Assembly: GCA_003339415.1 (NCBI GenBank)
Contig: PDHQ01000057.1
Span: 62,001 to 126,000 of the forward strand
Source: Ophiocordyceps camponoti-saundersi (nom. inval.)
Lineage: Eukaryota; Ascomycota; Sordariomycetes; Hypocreales; Ophiocordycipitaceae
Direction of reading: 5' to 3'
DNA length: 64,000 nucleotides
Both the position numbers and the translations under genes were made by a program. Shown piece by piece: positions 1-11,844 of the stretch (position 1 is its first letter; every line of letters starts with the position of its first letter). Under the pieces are notes generated by a model that was not told the DNA's origin, searched no databases, and saw only the letters and a list, made by a program, of their open reading frames with translations.

Positions 1-1078
1 ACGGGCTCATGTCTTTCCAATGCGACGGCGAGTTTATTGGTCCATCGGAAGATCCTTACTCGCTCGATCGCTGGCAATGGTCTCCGAGGACGCAGAAGAC
101 GATTTGCTCCCGCCTTGACCGACTTGACGTCGACTTCAGAGTGTCTTCCGGTGAAGATGACGGAACGTTGGATACGTTGAGGCTCGAGTTCGTCGGCATG
201 GGAGGAGGAGCGAACATCACTATCAGGGCACCTCCGCCGGGGTTTCAAGGCTGGCAGCCCGTTGACTTGAAAGACGTCTTTGGATCCGAAACGATAGACA
301 TTGGTCGTATTAGACAAGTCCGCGTCAATGCTACGCAGAGAACGTGGAAAGGAGCAGACCCCTGGGGCCTCTCAGGTACGTTCTCGAATGCCAGATTGAA
401 CGAAGCTTGTGAGGCACTTACACGGATTTTTACGTCTCAGGCATCGGCCTCAGAGGACAGTGTGAAGAGTCAAAAGTACTCGTCAACAATCACCGCTTCA
501 CCTCCATAAACCAGCGAGTTTCTCGCGAACACGCCGTCACAAGGTATTGGTGGAACAAATACACTGCATGGGAGGGCTACACGGGACCCGAGGATTGGGC
601 TCCCAACACGCCCTGCAGTCACTTTCACCCGCTGGAAGTCTATCTCGAGATCGCCAACGAAGACTCGGCCGAAGCTGATAACGAAATCTACAGCGGATCG
701 CTGTATCTCACCCTGGGGAAGAACCGGACCCTCATTGCCCAACGTCCGTCACTGGGCAAGACTTACAACGTCACGATACTGAAGCCGGGTTCTTCTACGC
801 CGAGACCTATGCCTGTCGCCTTGAAAGACGTGGATTATGTCGGCTTCGAAAGCGTCGGCGGTAACGGCCGAGTGAAACTCGCGAGTGAGTAGAATGTGCA
901 TAGAGGTTCCCGTCCTGGCATCGTCTGACGCAGAACTGTTCTAGGAACTTATCTTGTAGGGCGGTGCGCCGGCACGGATAAGGAATTCCGCGTTGAGCGT
1001 GAGATTGGTGAATGGATTGGAGATGAGGGCACATGGGGGTTTCAACTGAGTGCTGCTGATTGGGGGGAAGCTCGGTGA
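1..1078 (+). CDS. 3' part of an enterotoxin-like (possible heat-labile enterotoxin A-chain family) protein
   Basis: The reading frame is open from the first base of the window, so the 5' end is missing. I place two GT-AG introns at 376-440 and 885-944, which keep the frame open to TGA at 1076-1078; without them the frame stops at 507. The product has two similar modules. The first (from about 150 to 470) contains a hydrophobic strand DTLRLEFVG, a GWQPVDL motif and an LRGQC end. The second (about 690-1078) has SGSLYLTL, an ALKDVDYVGF stretch and a GRCAG motif, and ends in a W-rich tail. From memory this W..VDL/FG/RCA pattern resembles the C-terminal region of secreted heat-labile-enterotoxin-like proteins of insect-associated Hypocreales. 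The catalytic ADP-ribosyltransferase part, if any, would lie before the window and cannot be judged. The gene structure is well supported; the family name is tentative (about 0.4). Confidence 0.72.
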
Positions 1079-1941
1079 TGTTGCATCGCCGGCCTGATGG
1101 AGAAGCTGCTACTGTGCAAACATCGTACTTACATACATGCATACTATATATTGTACATGATCTGTGAAACAGTTATTCCAATGTTAATTCCAACATTATT
1201 TGTATATAGCAAGAACTATGCTGTCTGTGGAAGCCATCGTGCTGCACTCATGTGCCCCTACGCGTGTTAGTCGTCGCCCCTTCGGATTCTCGTTAACCTC
1301 AGAGGGGGCCAGCCGCCCGTATAGAAGATTACTACCAAGGTATACTCCGGACGGATACTTTGAGTCTTACCCTATTCTCAGCGCTTATATACCACTCTAT
1401 CTATGCACAAGTCGACAGTCTTCAACCGACGATAAAATGTTCAACTCTGGGACGCACCGTATGCACAAACAACCGTCGTCGAGAAGCACGTGCCTATAAT
1501 AAACTTTCACTGTGTTCCTCGCCCAAATCATCCCCAGTTCATACAGTGCCGTTTCATGGTAGCATCACTATCCGTCGTATCAGTTGATACACCCTAACGA
1601 CAGAACGCCGTCACCCACGAAACTCTCGTCCTAAAAATCCTCCTGTGGCTGCGGCGGCGTCGATTTTTCCCTTTCCTTCGTCACCAATGAGCATCAACTG
1701 ATGCAGCAAACAAGCAGATATGCTGCCTCCCAGCCAATGAAGACGAGGGGAGGCCCCAGAGATACGGGCACCAATCCCAGTCTGCTGCTGTGAACCCAGC
1801 ACGGCCCGAGCGTCGTCGTCGTCGTTGTCCCATCGAACCAAATCGAATCAGAAAATCCTTTCGCAAGCTCAATATCGTCCAACACACTTCCATATCCGAC
1901 GATAACGACAACGACGACGACCACGGAAGACGACGTCAGCA
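1079..1941. other. Intergenic region: 3' flank of the first gene and RdRP promoter/5' UTR
   Basis: No convincing gene is seen. The first ~120 bases are AT-rich and look like a 3' UTR. Bases 1610-1941 directly before the RdRP start contain CGTCGT/ACGACG microsatellite-like stretches (1810-1930), probably 5' UTR. Short open frames here have no family features. Confidence 0.5.
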
Positions 1942-4900
1942 ATGGAGGTCTTCATGCGGAGTGTGCCCCCGCAACTTGGCGAAGATGGCCTCAAGAATGT
2001 GCTGACGCCGTTCATGGATCGGCTCAACATCGTCGACTGGACCTGCGAAAAGCGAAGGTACAAAGCCAATAGCTGCGTCACCTTTCTCAACCCCAACGAC
2101 GGCGCAAAATTTCTTGAGGTTCATGGGAAAACTCCTGCACTGCCCTCCGTCTTCCGATCGATTAATCCACAGTCTCTGCTTTCGCCTCAATGCCCACTTG
2201 GCTCTCAGCCGGGTTTGCCTCCCAAGCCTCCTCGCAAGCGCGACATCCCCCGTCTTTATCTGCTCGACAGATATGTCTTTGTCGAGATGAGCAAAAAGCC
2301 CGTCAATAAGCAAACACTTGGCTACCTTGAGAAAGAACGTCTGGCCAGGATTAACAGGCCAGCCGCCAAGGATCCCCTGCCCTCGGCCATCACTCGCACC
2401 GTCCTTGAAGTGGCCTGCGGCAAGATCGTTTACTCTGGCTATGAAAAGGATGAACCAACCTTTGCCTTCCAGTCTGGGATCAGCATGAGAGGACATGCGC
2501 TCTTCGGCCGCCGCTGCTTTACCACCACCTTCGGAGAGGAGTCGAGGATAGACATCCCCAACGACATCATTAACATGGCCACTGTAGGCCAAAACGCCTT
2601 TACTCTCGTTCTGACAGGATCCCCACGTTTCTTCACCACAACCAAGGCCGACCTCTTCGAGAGCATGCGAGATAAATGGACGCGGGTTGCTTCCCTCCCC
2701 TCCTGGCCTAACCACGCCAAGTATGCGCCGCACTGCCTGGTCTACCGATTCTCCGTGGCGCCGGCTAGTGACGATCACGAAACGATCAAGGCCCTGAAGT
2801 CGCGGCAGTTTTTCCCAATGACCCAATCAGGACTCACCGTCGACCGCCATCCTGCACCATTTGACGATTACTCCACCTGCATCCAAGCTTTCGAAGCCAG
2901 ACTGCAAAGCGTCAAGGTTGCCAGGGTCGTGCCCTTCCCCATCCTCTTCTTGGTCGAAACTATAGTGTGGAACAACTATCTTCACCCTGCAACCGCCCTG
3001 CGGATGCTCGAGCTAATTAGGCGCGCTGGAGAGCAGCTCCCACGCGGGCTCAAGGACCCATTACCCTTGTCGGCCGAGACTTTGAAGCAGGTGATACAGA
3101 AAATTCCCTACCCTGGCCCGGACACCAAACCAGCCGCACTCGATCCCGAGTACCTCATGAAACAGGCCATCGATCTAGAGGCTGAGAAGCGCAGCAAAGA
3201 GCCTCTTAGAACGAGCGTCTACGGTCCAAGCATCCCCGAAAAGCAAGCCTGGGTTTTCAAGGCCGTCGTGACGCCCACTACCATCACACTGCAAGGCCCT
3301 GAAACGGAGAGTAAGAACAGGGTGCTGCGCCTATTCCCCGACCATGGCGATTACTTTCTGCGGGTGTCGTTCATGGACGAAAACGGCCAGGACCTCACTT
3401 ACAGCCCCAATGTTTCCAATGAAGCCGTTTACGAGCGCTATCGACGAATTCTCAAAGAAGGCATCCCCATTGCCGGCCGTCGGTACTTCTTCCTCGGCTT
3501 CTCGCACTCGTCGCTTCGCTCTCACTCGACGTGGTTCATGGCGTCGTTTCTGGACGAAAATATGCAACGCCAGGATTATGACTCCGTCCTCAAGAAGCTG
3601 GGTGACTTCAGCGAGATCCGCATCGCGGCAAAGTGCGCAGCCAGGATCGGACAGGCCTTTTCGGAAACGCCCTACGCTGTCGACTTGGTCAAGACGGACA
3701 TCTTGAGTCGCCCAATCCCCGACGTCAAGACGGCCGACGGCTCCCGCGTCTTCAGCGACGGTGTCGGTACCATCTCGCGAGAGGCCATGGAAGAGCTGTG
3801 GAAGGCGCTGCCCCAGCGCTCCGCCGCCCCGACGTGCTTCCAGATTCGTTGGGGCGGCGTCAAGGGCATGCTGGCCCTCGATTCACAGCTTCGCGGAAAG
3901 CTCATCTGTTCACGCAAGTCGATGGACAAGTTTCCCAGCGACGACAAACGTGAGCTCGGCATTTGCGACGTGGCTGCGAGGCCCTTGCGCCTCTACCTCA
4001 ACCGTCAGCTTATCAAGATTCTTGAAGACATGCGGACCAACGAACGGTGGTTCAAGTCTCTGCAGGAAAGGGCTCTTCGCGTCCTGCGCGGCGTCACGGC
4101 GACGGCGGCCAACACGAGCACCTTCCTGCGCTACCAGAGCGTGGGAAGACCGCTGGGGCTGTCGTCGTTCATCAGCCGCCTCGACGCGATGAAAATTGAC
4201 TACCGCCGCGACGATTTCCTGCGCTCTGTCGTCGAGCACGTCGTCCTCCGCGAGCTGCGGCTGCTCAAGCACAAGGCTCGTATTCCCGTCGACCAGGGCG
4301 TCGCCCTCTATGGTATCATGGATGAAACGGGCTGGCTGGGCGAGAAGGAGGTCTACATCACCTTTGACAAGACGTACGCCCGACGCGGCTGGCGCATCAA
4401 GACGTCTCCCACTGACGGGCCGGTCATTGTAACTCGCAGCCCGGCCCTCCATCCAGGGGATATCCAGGTGGTCAAAATGCGGACGCCGCCGCCGGGACAT
4501 CCACTCCTCGATCTAGAGAACTGTATCGTCTTCAGCCAAAAGGGCACGCGCGATCTCCCCAGTCAGCTGTCCGGAGGTGACTTGGATGGCGACTTGTACC
4601 AGGTGAGAAGCACATGGCTATCGTCCCTCGAAGCTGTGAACTCACTGACAGAACTGGCAGATCATATGGGATCGGGAGGCGATGCCGATAAAACAGCATA
4701 TGCCGGCTGATTATCCTCGTGTCGAACCGGTCGAACTTGGTAGGCCGGTCAAGCCTGACGACATAGCCAACTTCTTTATCGACTTCATGCGGACCGACAT
4801 TTTGGGTCTCATAGCGATACGTCATCAAATCCTCGCCGACACGTGCGATGACGGGACGGAAGATCCCGCGTGCATTACGCTAGCTGAGATGCACTCGACG

Positions 4901-5954
4901 GCCGTCGACTTTTCCAAGACGGGCATCCCCGTAGACCCGCAAAAGCTGCCCCAGGCGTCACGAATACGTCCAGACTTGTGAGTTGGGATTATCCATCGGC
5001 GTTGTTGAAGGGATACTGACCTGTATTAGCCTGGCGCCAGCTCCGCCAGTTAAGATGTATGATCTCGGCCAGATCCTTCATATCGAAGATGAAGAAGATG
5101 ACCGGGATGACGGCGGCGGCGGCATGGGGACGACAAGGTACAAGTACTACATGTCGAAGAAGATTCTTGGCCAACTCTACCGCGGGGTGGACGAGACAAA
5201 GATCTGGAATGAAGACATCCACAGGACGGTCAACAAGAGAGGACCGTCCGTTTGGGACTTGCTGATGACGCGCGTTGAGAAGGATATCGAGGCGTGCGGA
5301 GTTCATCTCGATTATGAGTCGCACGCGAAACAAGCGCGGGAGATACGTTTCCTGTATGAAAACTCAATGGACAACCTTATGTCGCAGTTTTCATGTGACG
5401 CCAGGGGCCGCCTCAGCGAGGTAGAAGTCTTTTGCGGCTCACTGCTTAACAAGAGGGGCTCGCAGACGCGGAGGCAGCGCGATCTTTCGATCAAGCTTTT
5501 GGAGGAGACGGACAGGGTCACACGCTGGATCGTGAGCCTCATGCGTCATCGTGATAGGGCGAGTCCGAACAGATGCGACTACGACGGCGACGACGACTAC
5601 GATGACGATGACGATGAAGAAGGTGGAGTCAACCTGTACGATTCAAAAGACGTGGCCGAGACGAACGGCGACAAAGGAACGGCTGGTGAGGTTATCGAGG
5701 ACTCGTCCAAGAGAGAGAAGGCGGTGCAGCTGTGCTGGGCGTGTTTGGTGGTGGGCTGCGTTACGGAGGGCGGGACGCCTCACCGGGGCAACGGCGACAT
5801 GAAGAGCTTCCGGGTAGTCGCGGCGGCCTGTCTGCTAAGGGAGCTGAAGCTGCTACAGGGCCAGGCTCAGGACACGACGGGTGGGGGAGGATACGTGGGC
5901 GTTTCGGGCACCAGTCGACTCGCGGGACTGGCGATGAGGCCCAAGCAGGTGTGA
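1942..5954 (+). CDS. RNA-dependent RNA polymerase (cellular, SAD-1/RRP type)
   Basis: Cell-encoded RdRP (PF05183 family) that makes double-stranded RNA from aberrant single-stranded RNA for small-RNA silencing; SAD-1 relatives act in meiotic silencing, QDE-1 relatives in quelling. I place two introns, 4603-4660 and 4978-5029, giving three exons and about 1300 residues, a normal length. The catalytic loop LSGGDLDGDLYQ is intact, with DLDGD at residues 880-884, just before intron 1. Residues 1-60 look like the RRM-like start seen in SAD-1-type proteins (MEVFMRSVPPQLGEDGLKN). Upstream core blocks such as FSDGVGTIS (about 609-617) and the QIRWGGVKGML block (about 633-643) are present. Acidic stretches near residues 1010-1017 and 1175-1190 are probably flexible insertions. 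I see no broken motif. The paralogue (SAD-1 versus RRP-3 type) is inferred from the N-terminus only. Confidence 0.96.
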
Positions 5955-7188
5955 AAGGGGAGAAGAGAGAAAACCCCCGACGATTCCGGAGAGCCGCGAG
6001 ACCGGACTCGGAGAAGGGAGATGAACCGTCTAAGACGCGTGGTCGGAAGCGGGGGAAAGGGTTTTTTTTTTCACCCTATTCTTTTTTCGACCTAACCGGG
6101 ATCAGCGTTGGCTTCTACTGACATGTCTACATCTAGCTGTCTGGCTTGCTGAGTAGCTAGGTAAGTAGGTTGGTTATAAATGGTGTTTTGCAAAGGGCGA
6201 GGGTAGTGCTACGCGAATGAAGTTGATGGGTGATGTAAACTGAACGTCGGAGGCACAATTAATTATCATGTCATTGCAAGCATTGACTGCAGGAACAGAA
6301 AAACATATCCATCCCGACGTGCTCAGTACAAATGCCAACGAGAGGGGGGGGGGGGGGGGGGGGGGGGAGGACCCGTTAACGAAAAAAAAAAACAACAACA
6401 CGGCAAACAGGGGCAGGCGAAAGCGAGCGAGAAAGGGACAAGGGGACAGAGTAGAGCGAGTGTAGTTGTTTTTGTTTTCGGATCCCTATAAGAAAAAAAA
6501 AACAGAGACATGGCAAACCGGAGCCGCCTCCCGCGTGCGAACCGGTCAGCATTCACCGGCTTCGGGATCCCGGATGCGATTATGCATTGAACGGCAACAC
6601 GACGAGAGCGGAGAAGAATGCACAACGGTAATGGATTCAGGGGCAAGTAAGAAGAGGACAAACCCGTGTCTTATTTTCTCTCTCTTCATTCCTCCTCTTA
6701 TTCTTCGTCTTTGATGCCTGTCTCAAATGTTCGTCGACTTTGTTCTGTGTCTCGCTTGCTCCCGTACTGGCCGAGTTGGCTGGTTGATTTCGAGAGGTGA
6801 ACCATGACGAGAGCGGCGGAGAGTGAGTTGGCTACCTTTTTAGTTTGGTTTACTAGGCTGGCTTTTCCTCACTCTCTGCTCTTTTGCTGGTCCTTTCTCT
6901 CTTTCTTCTCCATCTACTCTCTACTCTTTTCTCCTGAGCTGTCATACTGCAGAAAACTTCTTTCTCCTCTTATTCCTCTCTACTCATTCACTTACACTTC
7001 CAGGCCAGGGAAAAGAAGAAGCTCTCTCTCTCTCTCTCTCTTCATCAACTCGTTCACTTACACCACTAAACTGCGGGATCAAAAAAAGCAAAGCTTCGCT
7101 GTCATCTATAACCTAGCTTCTTAGTGCCCCTTTCTCACCCTCTACAGGAGGCTAAAGCAGACCCGACTAGCTCTTTGGTCTGGGCGAG
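5955..7188. other. Intergenic region with poly-G tract and CT-rich promoter
   Basis: RdRP 3' flank, then a G run of about 27 bases (6341-6367) followed by A-rich sequence. Bases 6840-7070 are strongly pyrimidine-rich on the + strand, including a CT dinucleotide run at 7021-7040. This is the usual look of a fungal core promoter and suits transcription of the transporter gene that follows. No coding region is supported. Confidence 0.5.
6840..7075 (+). promoter_or_regulatory. Pyrimidine-rich promoter tract of the YaaH-family transporter
   Basis: A long CT-rich stretch ending about 115 bases before ATG 7189. Filamentous fungal genes often start transcription at or just after such tracts. A second CT-rich tract (7310-7470) lies inside the proposed first intron and could drive a shorter transcript starting at ATG 7494. 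Confidence 0.4.
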
Positions 7189-8692
7189 ATGGAGGACGGC
7201 GCCATGGCGGATCGGAACAAGGCGCCGGCGCCGTCTCGTTCGCTAGATACTATCCTTCCGAGAACAGGAACACCGGGAAGGTTGAGGACGAATGATCTAG
7301 GTAAACTCATATGCTCCCTTCCATCCCCTTTCTCTCTTCTCACTTCCTCTTCCCTCCTTTTCTTCACATTTATTTTCTCATGTTTTAAACTCGTTTTTCT
7401 CGACTTTCTTTTCTTCAACCCCTTTACCTTCGTTCTTCTCTTGTCTAACCTCGGAAACCAACTCAAGAAACAGGACGAGGCCTCACCAACACAATGTCGG
7501 ACAAGATCCATCCCCCTACGACGCCCCGGCCCGACGGGGAAGAAGGTCGGATGGAGGCTCTTCACAACCTGCGGACCGCCACGAGCGTCTCCATGAGCCC
7601 CGAGCTGTTTGAGAAGCTGTACCTGACGCCTTACAATAAAAAGGGGGGGAATTTGCGTCGTACTTTTGGCAATGGGTCGCCTCTGTGAGTTTATTTCTTT
7701 GTTGCCCTCCCTCGCTTCTTGGGTTTCTTTTGCTGATGATTTGGGTTTTTCTGGATAGTGGTCTTGCTGGCTTCATCATCTGTCTCAGTCCCCTATCCGC
7801 CGACCTCATGGGCTGGAGAGGCGCAGGCGGTCACGGAAACGCCTCACTGTAAGCCTCCTTTTGCTTTCCCCCCGTTCTGGACCTCCACTCGCTCCTCCTG
7901 TCCTTGTTTCTGTCGTTGCCCGTTCAATGGCTCAAGTTCCTTTACAGCGGCTCTTTCTGGTTCCAAGGCGGCGTCCTCATGATCATCGGCTGTATCCTCG
8001 AATGGGTTCTCGGCAACACTTTCCCGGCCGTAACGTTTGGTGTCTACGGGACTTTCTGGTGGGGTTTTGCCGCTACTCAGACGCCGGCTTTTGCTATCGG
8101 TTCTGCGTATGCGCCTGGAAAGTCGCCGCTTGAAGGGATGGAAACGCGCGGATTTCAGGCTAGCAATGGTATGGACTCTTCGAACCCCCCCTATTCTATT
8201 ACCCTTTCTTCAGTGAGAGGGAAGAAAAAGAATGAGTCTGAGTTCATGGAGCTGACGAGGTGATGTATAGCTTGGTGGCTGCTTTTCATGGCTATCATGA
8301 GCTTGCTCTTCTTCGTCTGCTCTCTTCGGACCAACGTCTTTCTTGCCACGCTGTTCTTCTGCCTCGTTCTTCAGTTTACCTTGCAGACGGGTGCGTCTCT
8401 TGCTCTGGCCAACGACTTGGAGACGAACAAGGCTGTCGCCAAAAACCTAGTTGTTGTACGCAGCATCCCCCCTCTCTAACCCCTATTTATGTCTATCCAT
8501 TGTTTCGATACGGTTCTCACAAAGTCTTTCCAGTCAGCCGGAGCGTTTTCGTTCATCGCCTCACTCGCTGGATGGTACCTCCTCACGGCCGAGCTACTCG
8601 CTGCCGTCGATTTCCCCTACCAGCTCAACGTCGGTCACCTGAGCGGCGTCGTCAAGGGCAAGTCGCAGATGAGGACGGGGAAGGAGGAGTGA
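7189..8692 (+). CDS. GPR1/FUN34/YaaH-family membrane transporter (acetate/ammonia transporter type)
   Basis: Six-helix plasma-membrane protein of the AceTr family (yeast Ato/Ady2, Aspergillus AcpA relatives), which carries acetate and similar monocarboxylates. Exons inferred from GT-AG sites: 7189-7300, 7474-7684, 7759-7848, 7948-8168, 8271-8455, 8534-8692, giving about 325 residues. Family hallmarks are visible: a GNGSPLGLAGF segment (the family NPxPLGL motif, here with N-G-S-P-L-G), then LMGWRGAGG, GGVLMIIGCILEWVLGNTFP, FGVYGTFWWGF and a last helix AGAFSFIASLAGWYLLTAELL. An alternative start is the methionine at 7494, in frame after intron 1, which removes about 45 residues of low-complexity N-terminus. 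The 7189 start is preferred because the first CT-rich tract lies upstream of it. The gene is convergent with the GMC gene downstream. The transported substrate is family-level inference. Confidence 0.9.
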
Positions 8693-9242
8693 GCCTCTTT
8701 GGCGCTGTGAAAAAGGGGGAGGGGGCGGTTTTGGAAGGAGTATGATGAGAGTAAGAAGATGAGTATCGGGGGGAGGAAGAAAAGGGAGGGGGGCATGGTT
8801 CGTGTACGACTATGTACTGGCCGCTGTCCGCTGATGAGGGCAGGCCTGTCTGTCCCCCCTTTTCACGGGAGGTTATCCGCGTCTGATCAAGAGAGAAGTC
8901 GACGGACAAAACATTCTATAAGCCTTCATTATATTCGGGTTTCTCTTCTGGTGTTGTTCTTGGTTATAGCCTATCATCTGAGCTTGAGACCGCCTATAGA
9001 ATAGGTAGGTATCAAGGCATTGAAAAACTTGTACATCATCATCAACGTTAGGCAAGACCTCATGCGGACAACCTCGTATGTTTCATTAGCTATACTCTAA
9101 AGTGTCCGTGTGTCTATATTTAAACATTACATGGCGGGAGCAGAAGATGGTATCGTTTTCTCGTTAGGTAGTTAGTTGGTTAGTTGGTTAGTTAGTTAGT
9201 TACCTAGTTGGTTAGTTACCGAGTTAGCCACTCAGGTCGAGT
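8693..9242. other. Convergent intergenic region with TTAG-type microsatellite
   Basis: Lies between two converging genes and should hold both 3' UTRs. Bases 9165-9235 are a degenerate GTTAGTTG/GTTAGTTA tetranucleotide array, not the TTAGGG telomere repeat. No gene is seen. Confidence 0.55.
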
Positions 9243-11507
9243 TCAGAACTCCCAGTCCTCCCGAATCATCTTAGCCCCGTGCTCGCCCAGCATGTAAACG
9301 GGGCCGGCGATGTTGACGTCCGGGATGGTAGGCATGATGCTACTATCGCAGACCCTGAGACCCTTTACGCCGTAGACGCGCATGCGGGCATCTACGACGC
9401 CGCCGTCCTCGAGGGGAAGCATGCGGTTCGTGCCGGTCGCGTGCCAGTTGGGGACGGTCATGGCCTTGACGTAGGAGAAGATGGCCTCGTCGTCGTCCGA
9501 CTTTACCGTCGGGCCGGGAGACACCTCTCCGTGGTCGGGCCCGACGAGGAAGTCTGAGAAGGCTGGGTGGGAGAGGATCTTGCGGGCGTCGCGGAAGCCG
9601 TTGAGGGCGACGATACGGTCGGCTGGGTGGGCCAAGTACTTGAAGATGACGGTCAGCAGCTTTGTTTGATATACAAGCAGCGTCTCTCTCTCTCTCTCTC
9701 TTTTTCTTCTTCGTAACTCACGTTGGGGTTGATGATGGGTCCGTCAAACATGGAGTCAGACTGAAGGGTGACGGACCCTGACGAGAGGGCAACCAGGTTC
9801 GAAACGGAGATGGAGATGTACGACCCGTTACTATCCGGCTGAAACGTCGTCGTCGGTCGAATAGGGTAAAAGAAGGCTTCGAAGAGAAACTCTACAGACG
9901 AACGGTTCGTCAAGCCTGCTTCGACGACGGCGCCGGCTCCCATCGACTCGAGCTTCTCATCGGACAGGGCCTGAAAGCCGTTGGTCATGCCGCCGGGGGC
10001 GGTGAAGGGACCGGTTCCGGAGCGGTAGTACTCTTCTTGGTAGTCCATTACGTTTGTGATGTTGTTGAAGAGTTGATGAACTGAGGCTTCGGGCTTGACG
10101 GATGCCATGATGCTGAAGACGGAATGATCCTTCATGCTGGATCGTATAAGCTACGTGGGAAAAGAGAGGGAAGTTTTTCTTGTTTCGTCTTACTTTTGTC
10201 CGACGTTTTCATTGATGACGACGGGATCGATGTGCTGGTTCGCGAGGGTGGCGTTTGGTCCGATACCCTGACCTCGTTGTCGTCAGCCAAGCCGTGAGAT
10301 AATAATCCAGGGGGGTTTAGACCGAACCGAAAGCATCAACAACTGAGGAGACTGAAACGTCCCCAGCGTAAGGATAACCTCCTTGGTAGCCTTGACGACG
10401 TACTCCCTCCCAATGCTATGATCGACGAAGATGACGCCATCAGCAACCGCCTCCCTCTTCTCGTCGATCTTCTTCAACGTAACCCGCACAACCGGCGAGT
10501 TAGGCTTTACAGTCAGATTCTTCCTCTTAGCCGCCCTCTTATAGTACTCATAAGAAGAGCTCCGTCGATAATCCGCAGTGATGGATCCCGTCCCGAGCTT
10601 CACGCCCACGTTGACACCCGCATTCAGCTCCTCCACAAGCGGCACGTCGACGGCCTCGCACGCCTCGATGAAGGCTCCGATAGAGGGCGTGACGTAGCCC
10701 TGGTAACCTATCTGGAGGGGTCCATCCCCGTAGGCGGAAGGGTCGTGGCCCTGATACGTCTTGTTCAGCAGGTATTCTCTCGGCGGGTTGAAGTGCGTTC
10801 CCCTGATGAAGGAAGGCAAGACGTCGTGCCAGCTCCAGCCTGGGTTTCCGAGTTTGACCCAGTGGTCGTAGACGCTTGCTGAGCCTCGGCCGTAGAAGAG
10901 GCCGTTGATGATGCTGCTTCCGCCGAGGCCACGACCACCTGAGGAGGGGGGGAATTTGACGGGTTAGGCTTCGATGAGGGAAAGGGGGGGGGGGGGAAAG
11001 TTGAGTTGGGGGGGTTGAGGAAAGGATCGTACGGTGGTAGGATATTTGTCGTCCGTTCATGTATGTCTGCGGCGCGGTGACGAAGTTCCAGTCGAAGAGG
11101 TTACCTAGAGAGGATGACAAGTCAGGGGAGGAGAGGGCAAAGAGAGGAGAGAAACTCACCTCGAAGCAGAGACACGGCACCGGGCATCTCATTCAAAGCC
11201 ACGACATCAGGATGAAGACCAGCTTCCAAGACGAGAACTCTCTGCTCGCTATTCTCCGTCAGTCGATCGGCGAGAACGAGACCGGACGTTCCACCTGTTC
11301 AATATTCAGCCCGTAAGCTACCGGGAAGTAAGAAAGCTACGGTATAAGCAGGTGATTTTTTTTTTCTCTCTCACCCCCGACGATGATGAAGTCGTATTCC
11401 TCTTTCCATATATAGCTGTTTGCCTTCTTGATACTCTTGGAAGCCTCGGTAGCAAAAGCCGTGTGTGCGACGGCGAGGAGAGCAGCCAAGATGGCGTCGT
11501 ACCGCAT
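9243..11507 (-). CDS. Secreted GMC-family FAD oxidoreductase
   Basis: Glucose-methanol-choline oxidoreductase, a flavoprotein that oxidises alcohols or sugars, probably extracellular. Exons on the minus strand inferred from GT-AG sites: 11375-11507, 11160-11294, 11033-11104, 10328-10938, 10194-10267, 9722-10136, 9243-9659, giving 618 residues, typical for the family. A signal peptide is clear at residues 1-19 (MRYDAILAALLAVAHTAFA). The FAD-binding motif IIVGGGTSGLVLADRL is at about 39-54, split by intron 1. The second signature GRGLGGSSIINGLFYGRG starts near 114. The C-terminal catalytic block NWHATGTNRM places the active-site His at 553, and DVNIAGP gives Asn at about 596 as the partner. Several N-glycosylation sites lie around 430-480. 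Intron 6 contains a GA/CT microsatellite (about 9684-9706). The substrate is unknown; aryl-alcohol oxidase, glucose oxidase or patulin-synthase-like activities are all possible. Confidence 0.94.
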
Positions 11508-11617
11508 CTTTGTATCGTGGTGAGAAACGACTGTCTTTACTTTGTTCAGCGGATGGACGGAAGAGGATTCTTCTTCTCCTTCTTCTTCTCCTTCTCCTCC
11601 TGCTTCTTCTTCTTCTT

Positions 11618-11618
<1 letters not shown>

Positions 11619-11652
<34 letters not shown>

Positions 11653-11779
11653 CCCCAACAAAAAAAAAAAAAAAAAAAAAAAAAAACAAAACGACACAAC
11701 CGACATAACAAATATGAATATACAACACGTGACACNNNNNNNNNNTTTTCGTGTGCCGGGGTGCGGGGGTTTTTTTCTT

Positions 11780-11820
<41 letters not shown>

Positions 11821-11844
11821 CCCCCCCCCCCCCCCCCCCCCCCC
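11619..11844. repeat. Homopolymer cluster (poly-C, poly-A, poly-T, poly-C)
   Basis: A C run at 11619-11649, an A run at about 11660-11686, then a gap, a T run at 11782-11820 and a C run at 11821-11844. Such clustered homopolymers beside a gap suggest a poorly resolved assembly join as much as real biology. Confidence 0.85.
11736..11745. other. Assembly gap (10 N)
   Basis: Ten undetermined bases inside the homopolymer cluster. The true length is unknown. Confidence 0.99.

Noticed and set aside
9165..9235. Possible telomere-like TTAG repeats
   Set aside because: The units are GTTAGTTG/GTTAGTTA, not TTAGGG, and lie between two genes.
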